Source: an uncultured Thermoanaerobaculum sp. (GTDB taxonomy: Bacteria; Acidobacteriota; Thermoanaerobaculia; Thermoanaerobaculales; Thermoanaerobaculaceae). From it: DNA of 41,029 nt. The stretch spans positions 1 through 41,029 of the forward strand of contig CALHAH010000038.1 in NCBI GenBank assembly GCA_937934115.1, in the 5' to 3' direction. Position numbers and translations under genes: made by a program. Shown piece by piece: positions 23,211-33,084 of the stretch. Below the pieces are notes generated by a model. That model was not told the origin of the DNA. It was given only the letters and a program-made list of their open reading frames with translations, and ran no database searches. The stretch's first letter is position 1. Every line of letters starts with the position of its first letter.

Positions 23211-25240
23211 GCCCCCTCCCGCACCACCTCCACCTCGGAAGGCAGGACCAGCTTTTCTTCAGGCTGCCACACGCGCCGGCCCCCCACCTCCAAGGGAAGC
23301 CCGCCCAGCCGCAGACCAGCCGTCGTGGCTTCCACCACCCACCCCTCGGGGGTGGGGTCAGCCACCCCGCAGTCCCCCACCTCCGGGTGCAACAGCGTCA
23401 GGGGGAGACGCTGCAGCACCCACACCGCCTTTTTCCCCGCCGCCACCCCTTCTCCAAACTCCACCCACAGCGCCAAAACCTCGCCTTCCTGAGACTGCAC
23501 CAGCCGGTACACCCCCTTGGCGGCCCCTCGGGCCACCACGATGCTCCCCTCCAAGCGGATGGGCGCCGCTTCCCCCCGCCCCAGCGTCACCCCATCCAGG
23601 GTTATACCGTGGGTCCCCAAACAAAAGGCCTCCAAGCCCTGGGCGCCAATGCGGAACTCCACATGCCCAGCACGGGAAATACTCTGTGCCAAAAGCAAAA
23701 GCGCCGAGTCCTCAGCAATTTTGTCCAAAGGCGGCGCCAAGTCCACGTGGTTACCGAACTGCGTGAAGCTCCCCCGCCCCATGCGCATGACCGGTCCCAA
23801 GACCACGGTCACGGGCTGCCCATTGACGAGAAACGTCTCTACCACCTTGAGCTTGCCTTGGGGCTTTACGAACCCCACAGGGGTGGGGACCACGACCCCG
23901 CCCATGAGTTTCTCCAAGGCTTCCACCACCGTGAGACGAGCGGCAAAGGAAAGCTCCGGCTTTTTCAAGAAGCCCAAAAGGGCCTTCAGCGCCTCGGGCG
24001 TTTTACCAGGCGACGCCTGGGCCCGTTCGCTTTCCAATCGCACGTAGTGTTCCACGACCTCTTCGCCGGGAAGCTCTTCGGCCACCCTGTCCAGAAAGCT
24101 TTGCGCCGCGGCAAAGTCCCTATCGTCCAAAAGCTTTTTGAAGGTAGAAGCCAAGCGCTGACGCAACCCCGCGTGCGCGCGATGGGCCATTTCCGCTAGC
24201 TCCCGCTCCAAGCTGGAGGAAAGCGATAAAGGCCCGCGCTGGGCTTTAGCCTTCTGCGAAAGCGACAATACCAGCTCGTAGGGCGGATACGTTTGCTCCA
24301 AGAGGGATTCTGCCCACTCCTTGAGTTGCTTGCCGGTGATCTTCGAGCGGGCCTTGCGGTCGCGGAGGTTTTGCTCGTAGTCGGCCTCCACATCCCGCAG
24401 CTCGGCCAAAAATTCCAGCGCCGAAGCTGGCCGCAGGTCCGGGTCACCCAGGCACTTTTGCAGCAGCTGGTCCATGGCTGGCGGCATGTAGTCCACCATG
24501 TCCGAAATAAGGTCGGGCGCTGTCCACCGCGGGTAGGGGATACCGGCAAAGGCCTCATAGGTGATGAGCGCCAGCTGGTACACATCGGCGGTGGGCTCCA
24601 CGGTTTCCCCATCCGAGGCCAAACGCTCAGGAGGGGCCCAAGGGGCCGTGGCCCACGCGCCAAAGCCTAACAACTCGGCCCGGCGGCGCAAACGCGGCGG
24701 CACACCAAGCCCAATGAGCGTGGCGTTTTGCTTGCGATCCAAAACCACTAAGCTGGGACGCAGTTCGCCGTGCACAACCCCAGCACCGTGCACCGCGGCC
24801 AAAGCAGCGGCCACTTGACCTATAACGGCAAACCCTTGCTCCGCCGGTAAACCCTGCCCCCGCCCCTGGAGCATGTGCTTGAGGGTGGCGCCCCCCACCC
24901 AGGGGCTTGCAGCAAAAAGCAGCTCCAGGTTTTCCGGAGTAACCAGGGTTCCCGCCTCCAAAACCCGCGCCAAGCGAGCGTGCTCCACCTTGGCGCAGGC
25001 TTGCGCCCACGTCAAGAAAAGCTCGCGGTCGGCCTCTTCCGCCACCAGTTCGGGGCGTAGAAGGCGCAAAGCTACCTCCTTGCCGTCTGCGGCCCGGGCC
25101 CGCACCACCCACCCCGTGCGGGTGGTGTGCACCGGTCCCAGAAAGACAAACCTCCCGTTGCTATCCAGGGGGGCTTCCACCACCCTGCTCTTCAGCCAAG
25201 AGTCAAGCTGGGCACTGGCAAGCTGTGTGGCCAACACCAT
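23207..25240 (-). CDS. Protein pseudokinase with FHA-like C-terminal domain
   Basis: 677 residues. Residues about 28-280 follow the bacterial Ser/Thr kinase (PknB/Hanks) layout but lack every key catalytic residue: the VAIK lysine is Arg (VALRLL, residue 59), the HRD loop reads HGELRPSLVVLD (residues 157-168, no catalytic Asp, no Asn), and the DFG is GLG (177-179). APE-like APPERL and the structural ADVYQLALITYEAF are kept. A helical middle region follows, then an FHA-like segment at about 490-600 (MRMGRGSFTQFGNHVDL; GITLDGVTLGRGE; RLEGSIVVA). It is likely a signalling scaffold. ATG 25240 has AGGAGG five bases upstream; it lies 40 bases after trpA. Confidence 0.75.
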   Translation of the reverse strand: MVLATQLASAQLDSWLKSRVVEAPLDSNGRFVFLGPVHTTRTGWVVRARAADGKEVALRLLRPELVAEEADRELFLTWAQACAKVEHARLARVLEAGTLVTPENLELLFAASPWVGGATLKHMLQGRGQGLPAEQGFAVIGQVAAALAAVHGAGVVHGELRPSLVVLDRKQNATLIGLGVPPRLRRRAELLGFGAWATAPWAPPERLASDGETVEPTADVYQLALITYEAFAGIPYPRWTAPDLISDMVDYMPPAMDQLLQKCLGDPDLRPASALEFLAELRDVEADYEQNLRDRKARSKITGKQLKEWAESLLEQTYPPYELVLSLSQKAKAQRGPLSLSSSLERELAEMAHRAHAGLRQRLASTFKKLLDDRDFAAAQSFLDRVAEELPGEEVVEHYVRLESERAQASPGKTPEALKALLGFLKKPELSFAARLTVVEALEKLMGGVVVPTPVGFVKPQGKLKVVETFLVNGQPVTVVLGPVMRMGRGSFTQFGNHVDLAPPLDKIAEDSALLLLAQSISRAGHVEFRIGAQGLEAFCLGTHGITLDGVTLGRGEAAPIRLEGSIVVARGAAKGVYRLVQSQEGEVLALWVEFGEGVAAGKKAVWVLQRLPLTLLHPEVGDCGVADPTPEGWVVEATTAGLRLGGLPLEVGGRRVWQPEEKLVLPSEVEVVREGA

Positions 25241-25266
25241 AGCCACCTCCTGCTATTGCTGCAACT

Positions 25267-25275
25267 ATAGTAGCA
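25267..25275 (-). promoter_or_regulatory. Extended -10 promoter before the pseudokinase gene
   Basis: Minus-strand TGCTACTAT (TG, one base, TACTAT) in the 40-base gap after trpA; no matching -35 is seen. It would allow the pseudokinase block to be transcribed apart from the amino-acid superoperon. Confidence 0.35.
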
Positions 25276-25280
25276 CGCCA

Positions 25281-26084
25281 CTAAAAACGGCGGGTAGCGG
25301 CGCGGAGAGGTTGCACAAACCTCTGGATTTCCCCAAAAAGCTCCGGACGGTCGCCAATTTCCGCGATGCGCGCAACAATTGCCGAGCCCACCACCACGCC
25401 GTCAGCCACCTTGGCCACGCGGCTGACCTGCTCGGGCTTAGCTACGCCGAACCCTACGGCCACCCGTTTGCCCGCAAGCTTGCGCACCAGCCGCACCTGG
25501 TCTTCCAGCTCCACCGGCAGCTGGGCTTGCGGGCCGGTGACGCCCGTGTGGGAAACAAAGTACACGAAACTCTCCGCAAGCTTTTTCACCTGCTTGACCC
25601 GTGCTCGCGTGGAGGTGGGGGCCAGCATAGGGATAAGCTCCACCCCAACTCGACGGAAAGCCTGGTAGTAAGGGCCCGCTTCTTCCGCGGGCACATCGGT
25701 TACCAGCACCCCGTCCACGCCGGCGGTAGCTGCATCCGCCGCGAAGCGGGAAAGCCCATAGGCGAGGATGGGGTTGGCGTAGGAGAACAGCACCACCGGC
25801 AAGGAAGAGGCAAAGCGCAGCTCACGCACCGTTTGTAAAACGCCAGTAAGCGTGGTCCCCGCCGCTAAAGCCCTTTCCGCCGCAGCACAGTTAATAGGGC
25901 CATCGGCAATGGGGTCGGAAAACGGCACGCCCAGTTCCACGATGTCGGCGCCACCCCGTTCCAAGGCCCGCAAAAGCTCCAGCGTCCGCGCCGGCGAAGG
26001 ATCCCCGGCGGTGATGTACGCGATAAAAGCCGCGCGCTTTTCCTTGGCCGCCCGCCGAAATGCCGTCTCAAGCCGGCTGCTCAT
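25281..26084 (-). CDS. trpA: Tryptophan synthase alpha chain
   Basis: Cleaves indole-3-glycerol phosphate to indole, which is channelled to TrpB. The 267 residues carry the catalytic Glu and Asp in [17 protein letters not shown] near residues 48-60, [22 protein letters not shown] and the phosphate loop [10 protein letters not shown]. It overlaps trpB by four bases (ATGA) and is the last gene of the aro-his-trp superoperon. Confidence 0.97.
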   Translation of the reverse strand: MSSRLETAFRRAAKEKRAAFIAYITAGDPSPARTLELLRALERGGADIVELGVPFSDPIADGPINCAAAERALAAGTTLTGVLQTVRELRFASSLPVVLFSYANPILAYGLSRFAADAATAGVDGVLVTDVPAEEAGPYYQAFRRVGVELIPMLAPTSTRARVKQVKKLAESFVYFVSHTGVTGPQAQLPVELEDQVRLVRKLAGKRVAVGFGVAKPEQVSRVAKVADGVVVGSAIVARIAEIGDRPELFGEIQRFVQPLRAATRRF

Positions 26085-27274
26085 AACCGCACCCCCTCCA
26101 CACGAGCCACCTCCGCCACGTCCTTATCCCCACGACCGGAGAGGTTTACAAGGATGGCCTCGGCGGGCGAGTAACTGCGGGCCACCTTGGTGACAAAGGC
26201 CAATGCGTGGGCGGTTTCCAGTGCTGGCATGATGCCCTCCATTTCAGAGAGCAAGTGGAAAGCCGAAAGGGCCTCATCGTCGGAGACCTGCACGTACTCC
26301 ACCCGGCGGCTGTCCTTCCAAAAGGCATGCTCAGGGCCCACCGCCGGGTAATCCAACCCCGCCGACACCGAATGGGTAGGGGCGGTGTTGCCGCCTCCGT
26401 CCTGCAGCACATAGGTGTACGTGCCGTGCAAAACTCCCGGCGAACCGCCGGCAAAACGGGCGGCGTGGTGACCCAAAAGGGGGCCCCTCCCCCCGGCTTC
26501 CACCCCCACCAGCTTGACCTTTTGGTACGGCAGGAAAGCGGAAAAAATGCCCGCAGCGTTGGAGCCACCACCTACGCACGCCACCACCAGGCTGGGGAGC
26601 GCACCGTGAGCTTTGCGAATTTGCAGCCAAGCTTCGGCGCCAATAACCGACTGAAATTCGCGCACCATCATGGGGTACGGGTGGGGGCCCAACACCGAGC
26701 CCATGACGTAATGGGTGGTGTTCACGTTGGTGACCCAATCCCGCAACGCCTCGTTAATGGCATCCTTGAGGGTCTTGGCACCGGCATCCACCCCCACCAC
26801 CTCCGCGCCCAAAAGCTTCATGCGGTACACGTTGAGCGACTGCCGCCGTTCGTCTTCCGTGCCCATGTAAATGCGACAGGAAAGCCCCAAAAGCGCCGCG
26901 GCCGTAGCCACCGCCACCCCGTGTTGCCCGGCCCCGGTTTCAGCAATGACCCGCACTTTGCCCATGCGCCGCGCCAAAAGACATTGGCCCAAAGCGTTGT
27001 TGATCTTGTGGGCGCCGGTGTGGCAGAGATCCTCCCGCTTGAGGTAAATCCGCGCGCCACCCAGATGCGCCGAAAGGCGGGCGGCAAAGGTGAGGGGTGT
27101 GGGGCGGCCGCAGTAATCCCGCAGCAAAGCGTCCAGCTCCCTGCGGAAACTCTTGTCCCTGGTGGCCTCATGGAAGGCTTGCTCCAGCTCCTGCAAGGGG
27201 GCCATGAGGGTTTCGGGAACAAACCGACCCCCGTACGGCCCAAAGTATCCCCGTTCATCCGGTAACCGCTTCAC
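26081..27274 (-). CDS. trpB: Tryptophan synthase beta chain
   Basis: Joins indole and serine with PLP. 397 residues, classical TrpB1 type: [16 protein letters not shown] at the start, the PLP lysine in [38 protein letters not shown] and LSGRGDKD at the end. GTG 27274 is chosen since GGGAGGG lies four bases before it; it overlaps the trpF end by 20 bases. GTG 27289 is an alternative. Confidence 0.97.
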   Translation of the reverse strand: MKRLPDERGYFGPYGGRFVPETLMAPLQELEQAFHEATRDKSFRRELDALLRDYCGRPTPLTFAARLSAHLGGARIYLKREDLCHTGAHKINNALGQCLLARRMGKVRVIAETGAGQHGVAVATAAALLGLSCRIYMGTEDERRQSLNVYRMKLLGAEVVGVDAGAKTLKDAINEALRDWVTNVNTTHYVMGSVLGPHPYPMMVREFQSVIGAEAWLQIRKAHGALPSLVVACVGGGSNAAGIFSAFLPYQKVKLVGVEAGGRGPLLGHHAARFAGGSPGVLHGTYTYVLQDGGGNTAPTHSVSAGLDYPAVGPEHAFWKDSRRVEYVQVSDDEALSAFHLLSEMEGIMPALETAHALAFVTKVARSYSPAEAILVNLSGRGDKDVAEVARVEGVRL

Positions 27275-27878
27275 GCAACCCTCCCTCACGAACAGCCCGC
27301 ATAAAGGCCCGCACCTTCCCCGGGTCCTTGCGGCCAGGGGACGATTCTACCCCAGAGGACACGTCTACCCCGGCCGGAGCACAGGCAGCTATGGCCTGGG
27401 CGACGTTTTCCGGTTTGAGACCGCCAGCGAGCCAAAAGCTCATGGCAAAAGGACGCCTTGCCAAAAGCTCCCAAGAAAAGCTGCGCCCGCTCCCGCCCCC
27501 GGCATCGAAGAGGATGCGCGCCACCGAAGCGTAACGCGCCACCAGTTGCCAATCCACGTTTTCCCCGACAGTAATGGCCTTAATCACCGCGCTTGGCCCG
27601 CCCAGAGCGTGGCACAGCTCCGGCGGTTCCTGGCCGTGGAGTTGCACAAGCAAAAGCCCCGCTTTCTCCCGCACCTGCTGGATGAATTCCCGCGACTGAT
27701 TGCAAAAAACCCCTACCTTGCCGGCAAAGGGTAAAGCTTTGATCCAACCGCAGTGGGCCAGTGAGAGAGCCCGCGGCGAGGACGGAGCAAACACAAAGCC
27801 CAAGAAATCCGCTCCGGCTTCCGCCGCCAGTAGAGCATCGGCGGTATTGGTCAGCCCACAGATCTTCACGGTAACCAA
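27255..27878 (-). CDS. trpF: Phosphoribosylanthranilate isomerase
   Basis: Amadori rearrangement of phosphoribosylanthranilate. 207 residues with the general base Cys in VKICGLT and the acid Asp in [24 protein letters not shown] and VDVSSGVE bind phosphate. Start: TTG 27878 has GGGAGG four bases before it and gives the usual MV-x-VKICG N terminus. GTG 27869, which overlaps the trpC stop as GTGA, is an alternative. Confidence 0.95.
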   Translation of the reverse strand: MVTVKICGLTNTADALLAAEAGADFLGFVFAPSSPRALSLAHCGWIKALPFAGKVGVFCNQSREFIQQVREKAGLLLVQLHGQEPPELCHALGGPSAVIKAITVGENVDWQLVARYASVARILFDAGGGSGRSFSWELLARRPFAMSFWLAGGLKPENVAQAIAACAPAGVDVSSGVESSPGRKDPGKVRAFMRAVREGGLREAVTG

Positions 27879-28633
27879 GCTGCCTCCCGCAGCTGCCGAA
27901 GGGCAGCTTCAGGGTCTGCCTGGCGAAGGAGGTACCCCCCAATCAAAAAGCACCGCACCCCGGCAGCCGCCAGCCGGGAAAATTGTTCGGCATCTTGGAT
28001 GCCGGATTCCAACACCCCCACCACAGAAGTGGGCAAGCCTAGTACCAAGGCCGCGGCCGATGCCACGTCCACGTGGAAGGTTGCCAAATCCCGGGAGTTT
28101 ACCCCCACAAGCTCCGCCCCAGCCTCAAGGGCACGGTGCATTTCCTCCTGGTTATGGGTTTCCACCAGCGGTTCCAAACCCAGCTCCCGGGCACAAGCCA
28201 CCATTTCTGAAAGCAGGCTCCCCGGCAGCACCCGGGCAATGAGCAGCACGGCATCAGCACCGCTGGCCACCCCGCTGAACAGGTGCTCAGGGCGGGAAAA
28301 GAAATCCTTTTGCAGCACCGGCAAAGGCGTGGCTTTCTTGACTTCCGCCACCCAAGCGCTGGACCCTCCAAAGTACTTGGGTTCGGTGACCACCGAAACG
28401 GCCGCAGCACCACCCCGCTCGTAGGCCCGCACCAACGCCTGCGGGTCCATGGGGTCACGGAGCACCCCAGCCGAGGGCGACTGCCTCTTCACCTCGGCAA
28501 TAACCCTTACCCCCGGCGAGCGCAAGGCTTGGAGCAAGCTGCGGCGGGGAAGGTTAAGACCGCCATCCGTCGGCGGTGCGGCCAAGCGGCTGGCGCTTTC
28601 TTCCACCAGCAGGGCAAGCCAGTTTTTAGACAT
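27866..28633 (-). CDS. trpC: Indole-3-glycerol phosphate synthase
   Basis: Closes the indole ring. 255 residues with EVKRQSPSAGVLR, the catalytic lysine in PVLQKDFF, LLIARVLPG, LVETHNQEE, GVNSRDLATF and ESGIQDAEQ in barrel order. It overlaps trpD by eight bases. TrpC and TrpF are separate here, unlike the E. coli fusion. Confidence 0.96.
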   Translation of the reverse strand: MSKNWLALLVEESASRLAAPPTDGGLNLPRRSLLQALRSPGVRVIAEVKRQSPSAGVLRDPMDPQALVRAYERGGAAAVSVVTEPKYFGGSSAWVAEVKKATPLPVLQKDFFSRPEHLFSGVASGADAVLLIARVLPGSLLSEMVACARELGLEPLVETHNQEEMHRALEAGAELVGVNSRDLATFHVDVASAAALVLGLPTSVVGVLESGIQDAEQFSRLAAAGVRCFLIGGYLLRQADPEAALRQLREAAWLP

Positions 28634-29648
28634 GCGAAAGCTCCTGGGCTTTCGCCACCAACTTCTGCCAAAAGCCCAAAGCGCGCCCTTTCCGCAAGGC
28701 AGAGCTTGCCAGCTCGTACCCTTCAGCCATCGTGGCTACCTTACCGCCCACCACCAACGCCGCTGCCGCCGCTAAGGCTACCGCCGGCGCTGCAGGGTCT
28801 TCTTCGCCACCCAACAGCGCTAAAAGCCTTTTGGCGTTTTGCGCAGCGTCGCCCCCTGCCAAAGCCTCCTCCGCCACCGGCGGGACCCCCAGGGATTGCG
28901 GCTGCAGGCAAAAGGACTGCACCACGGCCCCGTCCCGCACCTCTATGACCCGGGTGGCAACGCTTGGCGAAATCTCGTCCATACCGTCTTCACCGTGGAC
29001 CACCCACACGTGCACCGCACCCAAACGGGCAAAGGCTTGAGCTACCACCTCCTGAGCTTGCAAAGAGAAGACCCCCACCACTTGGCGCTGCACGCCGGCA
29101 GGGTTGGCCAAAGGCCCCAGCAGGTTAAAAACCGTTCGTAACCCCAGCTCCCGCCGTACCGACGCTACGGCTTTCATGGCCGGGTGGAAAACCGGGGCAA
29201 AGAGGAACACAAAACCTTCCTCTTGTAGAAGCTTCTCCGAAGCCTGGGGCGCCAAGGTCAAAGGCCAGCCCATGGCCTCCAGCACATCAGCCGAACCACA
29301 GCGGGAGGACACCGAGCGGTTGCCGTGCTTGGCCACTGGCACCCCCAAGCTGGCAGTAAGGACGGCAGCCGCGGTGGAGATGTTCAACGTGCCTTTACCA
29401 TCGCCACCGGTGCCGCAGGTATCCACCGCCCCCTCGGGAGCTTGCAGTTTGACCGCAAACTGGCGCATGACCTGAGCCGCTTCCGCCACCTCCAACGGGG
29501 TCTCCCCTTTGGCGCGCAGCGCCACCAAAAAAGCCGCCTGTTGCGCCGGGGTAAGCTGCCCGCCCATGAGGGCGGTGAAGGTTTCCCGCATTTCCTGCGG
29601 GGAAAGCTCATCCCCCGCCAACAACCGTTCCATGGCAACCTTAAACAT
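28626..29648 (-). CDS. trpD: Anthranilate phosphoribosyltransferase
   Basis: Joins anthranilate and PRPP. 340 residues with the PRPP loop DTCGTGGDGKGTLNIST, VAKHGNRSVSSRCGSADVLE, the FNLLGPLANPAG segment and VHGEDGMDEIS. It starts nine bases after trpG with a G-rich ribosome-binding stretch. It is not fused to the amidotransferase. Confidence 0.97.
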   Translation of the reverse strand: MFKVAMERLLAGDELSPQEMRETFTALMGGQLTPAQQAAFLVALRAKGETPLEVAEAAQVMRQFAVKLQAPEGAVDTCGTGGDGKGTLNISTAAAVLTASLGVPVAKHGNRSVSSRCGSADVLEAMGWPLTLAPQASEKLLQEEGFVFLFAPVFHPAMKAVASVRRELGLRTVFNLLGPLANPAGVQRQVVGVFSLQAQEVVAQAFARLGAVHVWVVHGEDGMDEISPSVATRVIEVRDGAVVQSFCLQPQSLGVPPVAEEALAGGDAAQNAKRLLALLGGEEDPAAPAVALAAAAALVVGGKVATMAEGYELASSALRKGRALGFWQKLVAKAQELSHV

Positions 29649-29657
29649 GGTCCCCCC

Positions 29658-30230
29658 CTAGCTGGCAAGCTGCAAGAAGTTGGCCAGCAAATTCTTGCCC
29701 TCGTTGGTCAGGTACGACTCGGGGTGGAACTGCACCCCAAAGTGCGGGTGGGTCCTGTGCTGTAAACCCATGATAAGCCCATCTTCAGTCCAAGCCGTCA
29801 CCGCAAGGACCGCGGGTACGCTTTCCCGGCGCACCACCAACGAGTGGTAGCGGGTGGCTAAAAACGGAGTCGGCACGTGCCGGAAAATGCCCTGTCCCCT
29901 GTGATGGATTTCTGAGGTCTTGCCGTGCCGAGGTTCCGGGGCCCGCACCACTTCCCCACCGTAGGCCACCGCCAACGCTTGATGCCCCAGGCACACCCCC
30001 AAAATGGGCACGCCAGGTGCTTGCCGGAAAAGCTCCACGCTGACACCAGCGTTTTCCGGGCGACCGGGACCGGGTGAAATCACGATGGCTCGCGGTTTTT
30101 TCCCTAAAAGCTCGGCCACCGTGGCGCGATCGTTGCGCACCACCTGCACCTCTTCGCCTGCAGCCAGCTCCAGAAGGTACTGGACCAGGTTGAAGGTGAA
30201 CGAGTCATAGTTGTCCACCATGAGGATCAC
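29658..30230 (-). CDS. trpG: Anthranilate synthase, glutamine amidotransferase subunit
   Basis: Supplies ammonia to TrpE; may also serve para-aminobenzoate synthesis. 190 residues of class I GATase: MVDNYDSFTFNLVQYL, VISPGPGRPENAG, the nucleophile Cys in LGVCLGHQ and His-Glu in VQFHPES. GTG 30230 overlaps the trpE stop (GTGA) after a GGAGGG box; ATG 30221 is an alternative. Confidence 0.96.
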   Translation of the reverse strand: MILMVDNYDSFTFNLVQYLLELAAGEEVQVVRNDRATVAELLGKKPRAIVISPGPGRPENAGVSVELFRQAPGVPILGVCLGHQALAVAYGGEVVRAPEPRHGKTSEIHHRGQGIFRHVPTPFLATRYHSLVVRRESVPAVLAVTAWTEDGLIMGLQHRTHPHFGVQFHPESYLTNEGKNLLANFLQLAS

Positions 30231-31702
30231 GGTTCCATCCCTCCAGCAATGGCGCATGCCTTGGCTAGAGCCTGCACTTTGTGCCCACACTCGGCCAGTT
30301 CCCGCTGGGGAAGCGAGTCAAACACCACACCCGCCCCGGCTTGCAGGTTCACTTGCTCACCGGTAACCACCGCCGTGCGGATGGCAATACAGGCGTCCAT
30401 ATCGCCACCCAAATCGAAGTACCCCACGGCGCCACCGTAAATGCCCCGTCGCACCGGTTCCAGCTCCTCGATAAGCTCCATGGCGCGAACCTTGGGGGCA
30501 CCGGTGAGGGTCCCGGCGGGGAAACAGGAAAGCAAAACGTCTAAGGCATCTTTGCCGTCTTGCAACTGCCCGCACACCTCGCTCACCAAGTGCATGACGT
30601 GGGAGTAGCGCTCCACCGCCATGAAGCGCACCACCTCCACACTTGCCGGCCGGCATACACGACCCAAGTCGTTGCGCCCCAAGTCCACCAGCATGAGGTG
30701 CTCGGCCCGCTCCTTTTCGTCCTGACAAAGTTCCCGTTCCAAAGCCGCGTCTTCTTCTGGGGACTGTCCCCGGGGTCGAGTACCCGCAATGGGACAGGTG
30801 GTGGCCAGGTTACCACGCAAACGGGCCAAGGTCTCGGGAGATGAGCCCAGTACGTGCACGTCACCGGTATCCAAAAAGAACATGTACGGCGAGGGGTTGG
30901 TGAGGCGCAAAGCGCGGTAAAGCGTGTACGCCGACGCTGTACGTGGCAAAGACCAACGTCGGGAAAGCACGATTTGGAAGACCTCCCCCGCCCTGATGGC
31001 GTCCTTCGCCTTTGCCACCGCCCGCAGGAAGTCCTCATCACCGGGCATGACGGTGGTTCCCGCAGGAAGCTGGTCGGAAACGGCTGGGATTGGTGCCGGC
31101 GCCGCGGCTTCCAAGGGCTGGGCTAACACCGCGGTAAGCTCATCCAGCTGCGCCAAGCCCTCTTCATACGCCCGCTTCACCCCTGCCTCCCGGGGATTAG
31201 GGGTGACCACGAGCAGCAGACGCTGCCGCACGCGATCCAGAGCGGCCACCGCTCGGTAGTCGCCAAACCACGCCTCGGGCAAGGCCAAGGGGTCAGAAAG
31301 CCGTTGCGGCAAGCGCTCGATGTAACGCACCACGTCGTAGGCCAGGTAACCCACGGCCCCACCCACAAACGGCGGGAACGCTTCCAGCTGCGGGCGACCC
31401 GGGCCTACCAGCAAGCGGTGCAAAGCCGCCATGGGTTCTTCCGGCACCGATACACCATCCACGGCCACGTGCCCTTCACGCAAGGTGATGACCCGCCGGG
31501 GGTTGGCCCCAGCAAAGGACCACCGGGCCACTCGCTCTCCCCCCTCCACCGACTCCAAAAGAAACGGGTGACGCCCCCACTGGCCCAAGCGCAGGAGCAT
31601 CCCGTAGGGTGTCACCGTATCAGCGGTAAGTTCGCGAACCATGGGAACTACCGGGTACGTTTCGGCCAAACGACGGTAAGTGGCAAGATCGGGGACTATC
31701 AC
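30227..31702 (-). CDS. trpE: Anthranilate synthase component I
   Basis: Converts chorismate to anthranilate, the committed step of the Trp branch. 491 residues. The N-terminal LLESVEGGERVARWSFAG holds the Leu-Leu-Glu-Ser element used for tryptophan feedback binding. The chorismate core has IAGTRPRGQSPEED, LMLVDLGRNDLGRV, GTLTGAPKVRAMELIEELE and GIYGGAVGYF. GTG 31702 overlaps the hisIE stop (GTGA), so the his and trp halves are translationally coupled. The frame is open upstream in hisIE, but that part is shadow. Confidence 0.97.
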   Translation of the reverse strand: MIVPDLATYRRLAETYPVVPMVRELTADTVTPYGMLLRLGQWGRHPFLLESVEGGERVARWSFAGANPRRVITLREGHVAVDGVSVPEEPMAALHRLLVGPGRPQLEAFPPFVGGAVGYLAYDVVRYIERLPQRLSDPLALPEAWFGDYRAVAALDRVRQRLLLVVTPNPREAGVKRAYEEGLAQLDELTAVLAQPLEAAAPAPIPAVSDQLPAGTTVMPGDEDFLRAVAKAKDAIRAGEVFQIVLSRRWSLPRTASAYTLYRALRLTNPSPYMFFLDTGDVHVLGSSPETLARLRGNLATTCPIAGTRPRGQSPEEDAALERELCQDEKERAEHLMLVDLGRNDLGRVCRPASVEVVRFMAVERYSHVMHLVSEVCGQLQDGKDALDVLLSCFPAGTLTGAPKVRAMELIEELEPVRRGIYGGAVGYFDLGGDMDACIAIRTAVVTGEQVNLQAGAGVVFDSLPQRELAECGHKVQALAKACAIAGGMEP

Positions 31703-32325
31703 GGCTGCCCCCCCAATCCCCGCCCTTGCAGCTCCTGGGTCAGCGCTTCCACAGGCACCCCTTCCGCCACCAGCACCACGGCCACGTGGTACAAAAGATC
31801 CGCCAGCTCCTCCACCAGCCTCTGCTGGCCCTGACCGCGTGCTGCCAGCACCACTTCCCCGGCTTCTTCTACCAGCTTTTTCAAAGCCTCGTCGGGTCGG
31901 GCGAGGAGGCGCGCGGTATAGGAGCCTTCGGGGGCTTCCCGTTGACGAGCTTGCACCATGCGCAGCAAACCCAAAAAAGGCGGCACCGGCACCCACCCTT
32001 GACCCCAGAGGGGCCTATGAAAGCAGCTGGTAGCCCCTGTATGGCAGGTAGGACCCTGGGGCAACGCCAAGACCAACAGCGCGTCGCCATCACAATCAGC
32101 CACCACCCCCCGCAGGGCAAGGGTGTTCCCCGAGCTTTCCCCCTTTTGCCAAAGCCGGTTTCGAGACCGGGAGAAAAAGTGAACGAACCCTGTCTCTTGC
32201 GTTTTTGCCAGGGCACAAGCGTTCATGAAGCCCAGCATCAGCACCTCCCCGGTGAGGGCGTGCTGCACCACTGCCGGGATGAGACCCCGTTGGTCGTATT
32301 GCAAGCTCACGCTTTCTACCCCCAC
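31699..32325 (-). CDS. hisIE: Bifunctional phosphoribosyl-AMP cyclohydrolase / phosphoribosyl-ATP pyrophosphatase
   Basis: Two histidine steps in one 208-residue protein. HisI (about 1-115): [16 protein letters not shown], the metal site DCDGDALL and the zinc Cys pair in CHTGATSCF. HisE (about 118-208): [19 protein letters not shown] and [12 protein letters not shown], an all-alpha MazG-like fold. GTG 32325 is chosen for its GGGAGGAAGC box; it overlaps hisF by ten bases. Confidence 0.96.
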   Translation of the reverse strand: MGVESVSLQYDQRGLIPAVVQHALTGEVLMLGFMNACALAKTQETGFVHFFSRSRNRLWQKGESSGNTLALRGVVADCDGDALLVLALPQGPTCHTGATSCFHRPLWGQGWVPVPPFLGLLRMVQARQREAPEGSYTARLLARPDEALKKLVEEAGEVVLAARGQGQQRLVEELADLLYHVAVVLVAEGVPVEALTQELQGRGLGGQP

Positions 32326-33083
32326 GCTTCCTCCCAACGCACCGGTACACCGCGGGCTGCCAAAGTTCTCTTCAGCGCACCCACCGTCGTTTGCCCCTCG
32401 TGAAAAATGCTGGCGGCCAGACCGGCATCGGCGCCCGCCGCATACGCCAAGAAAAAGTGCTCCGGGGAGGTGCCGCCGCCGGAAGCAACGATGGGCACGC
32501 TCACCGCGTGTCGCACCGCCGCCACCAGCTCCACGTCAAACCCTTGCCCCGTGCCGTCCCGGTCCACCGAGGTGAGCAGCAACTCGCCCGCACCCCGCTT
32601 TGCGCCTTCCCGAACCCAGGACAGCACATCACGCCCGGTACCCACTCGCCCACCATGGGTGACCACCTCCCACCCCCAGCTTGTCCTCCGGGCATCCACT
32701 GCCAAAACCACGCTTTGGCTCCCCAAAAGCGCCGCAAGCTCCGCCAGCAGCTCCGGGTTGGCCACCGCTGCGGAATTCACCGCCACCTTGTCGGCACCGG
32801 CGGCCAAAAGCTGGCGTGCATCCTCCACCGTGCGCACACCCCCGCCCACACAAAAAGGGATGTCTAAGACCTCCGCCACCTGGCGGACGACCGGAAGCAA
32901 CGTGTTTCGACCCTCCACGGTGGCCGAGATGTCCAAAAACACCAGCTCGTCCGCCCCCTCGTCGCGGTAGCGGCTGGCGAATGCAACGGGGTCTCCCATG
33001 GTGCGGAGGTCCTGAAAGCGAACTCCTTTGACCACGTTTCCCTGATCCACGTCCAAGCAGGGGATAATGCGAAACGCGCCCAC
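32316..33083 (-). CDS. hisF: Imidazole glycerol phosphate synthase, cyclase subunit
   Basis: Uses ammonia from HisH to make IGP and AICAR. 255 residues with [18 protein letters not shown] (catalytic Asp11), [35 protein letters not shown] (second catalytic Asp) and [15 protein letters not shown] 33083 starts one base after the hisA stop with GGAGGGG upstream; the open frame before it is not HisF. Confidence 0.97.
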   Translation of the reverse strand: MGAFRIIPCLDVDQGNVVKGVRFQDLRTMGDPVAFASRYRDEGADELVFLDISATVEGRNTLLPVVRQVAEVLDIPFCVGGGVRTVEDARQLLAAGADKVAVNSAAVANPELLAELAALLGSQSVVLAVDARRTSWGWEVVTHGGRVGTGRDVLSWVREGAKRGAGELLLTSVDRDGTGQGFDVELVAAVRHAVSVPIVASGGGTSPEHFFLAYAAGADAGLAASIFHEGQTTVGALKRTLAARGVPVRWEEAWG

Positions 33084-33084
33084 C

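Noticed and set aside
23192-24199. 335-codon plus-strand open frame under the pseudokinase gene
   Set aside because: Composition (His, Gln, Pro, Arg) is typical of the complement of a GC-rich gene, with no ribosome-binding site or motif.
31703-31996. N-terminal extension of the trpE frame, Gly- and Arg-rich
   Set aside because: It overlaps hisIE in another frame; TrpE similarity begins at the GTG at 31702, which shares GTGA with the hisIE stop.
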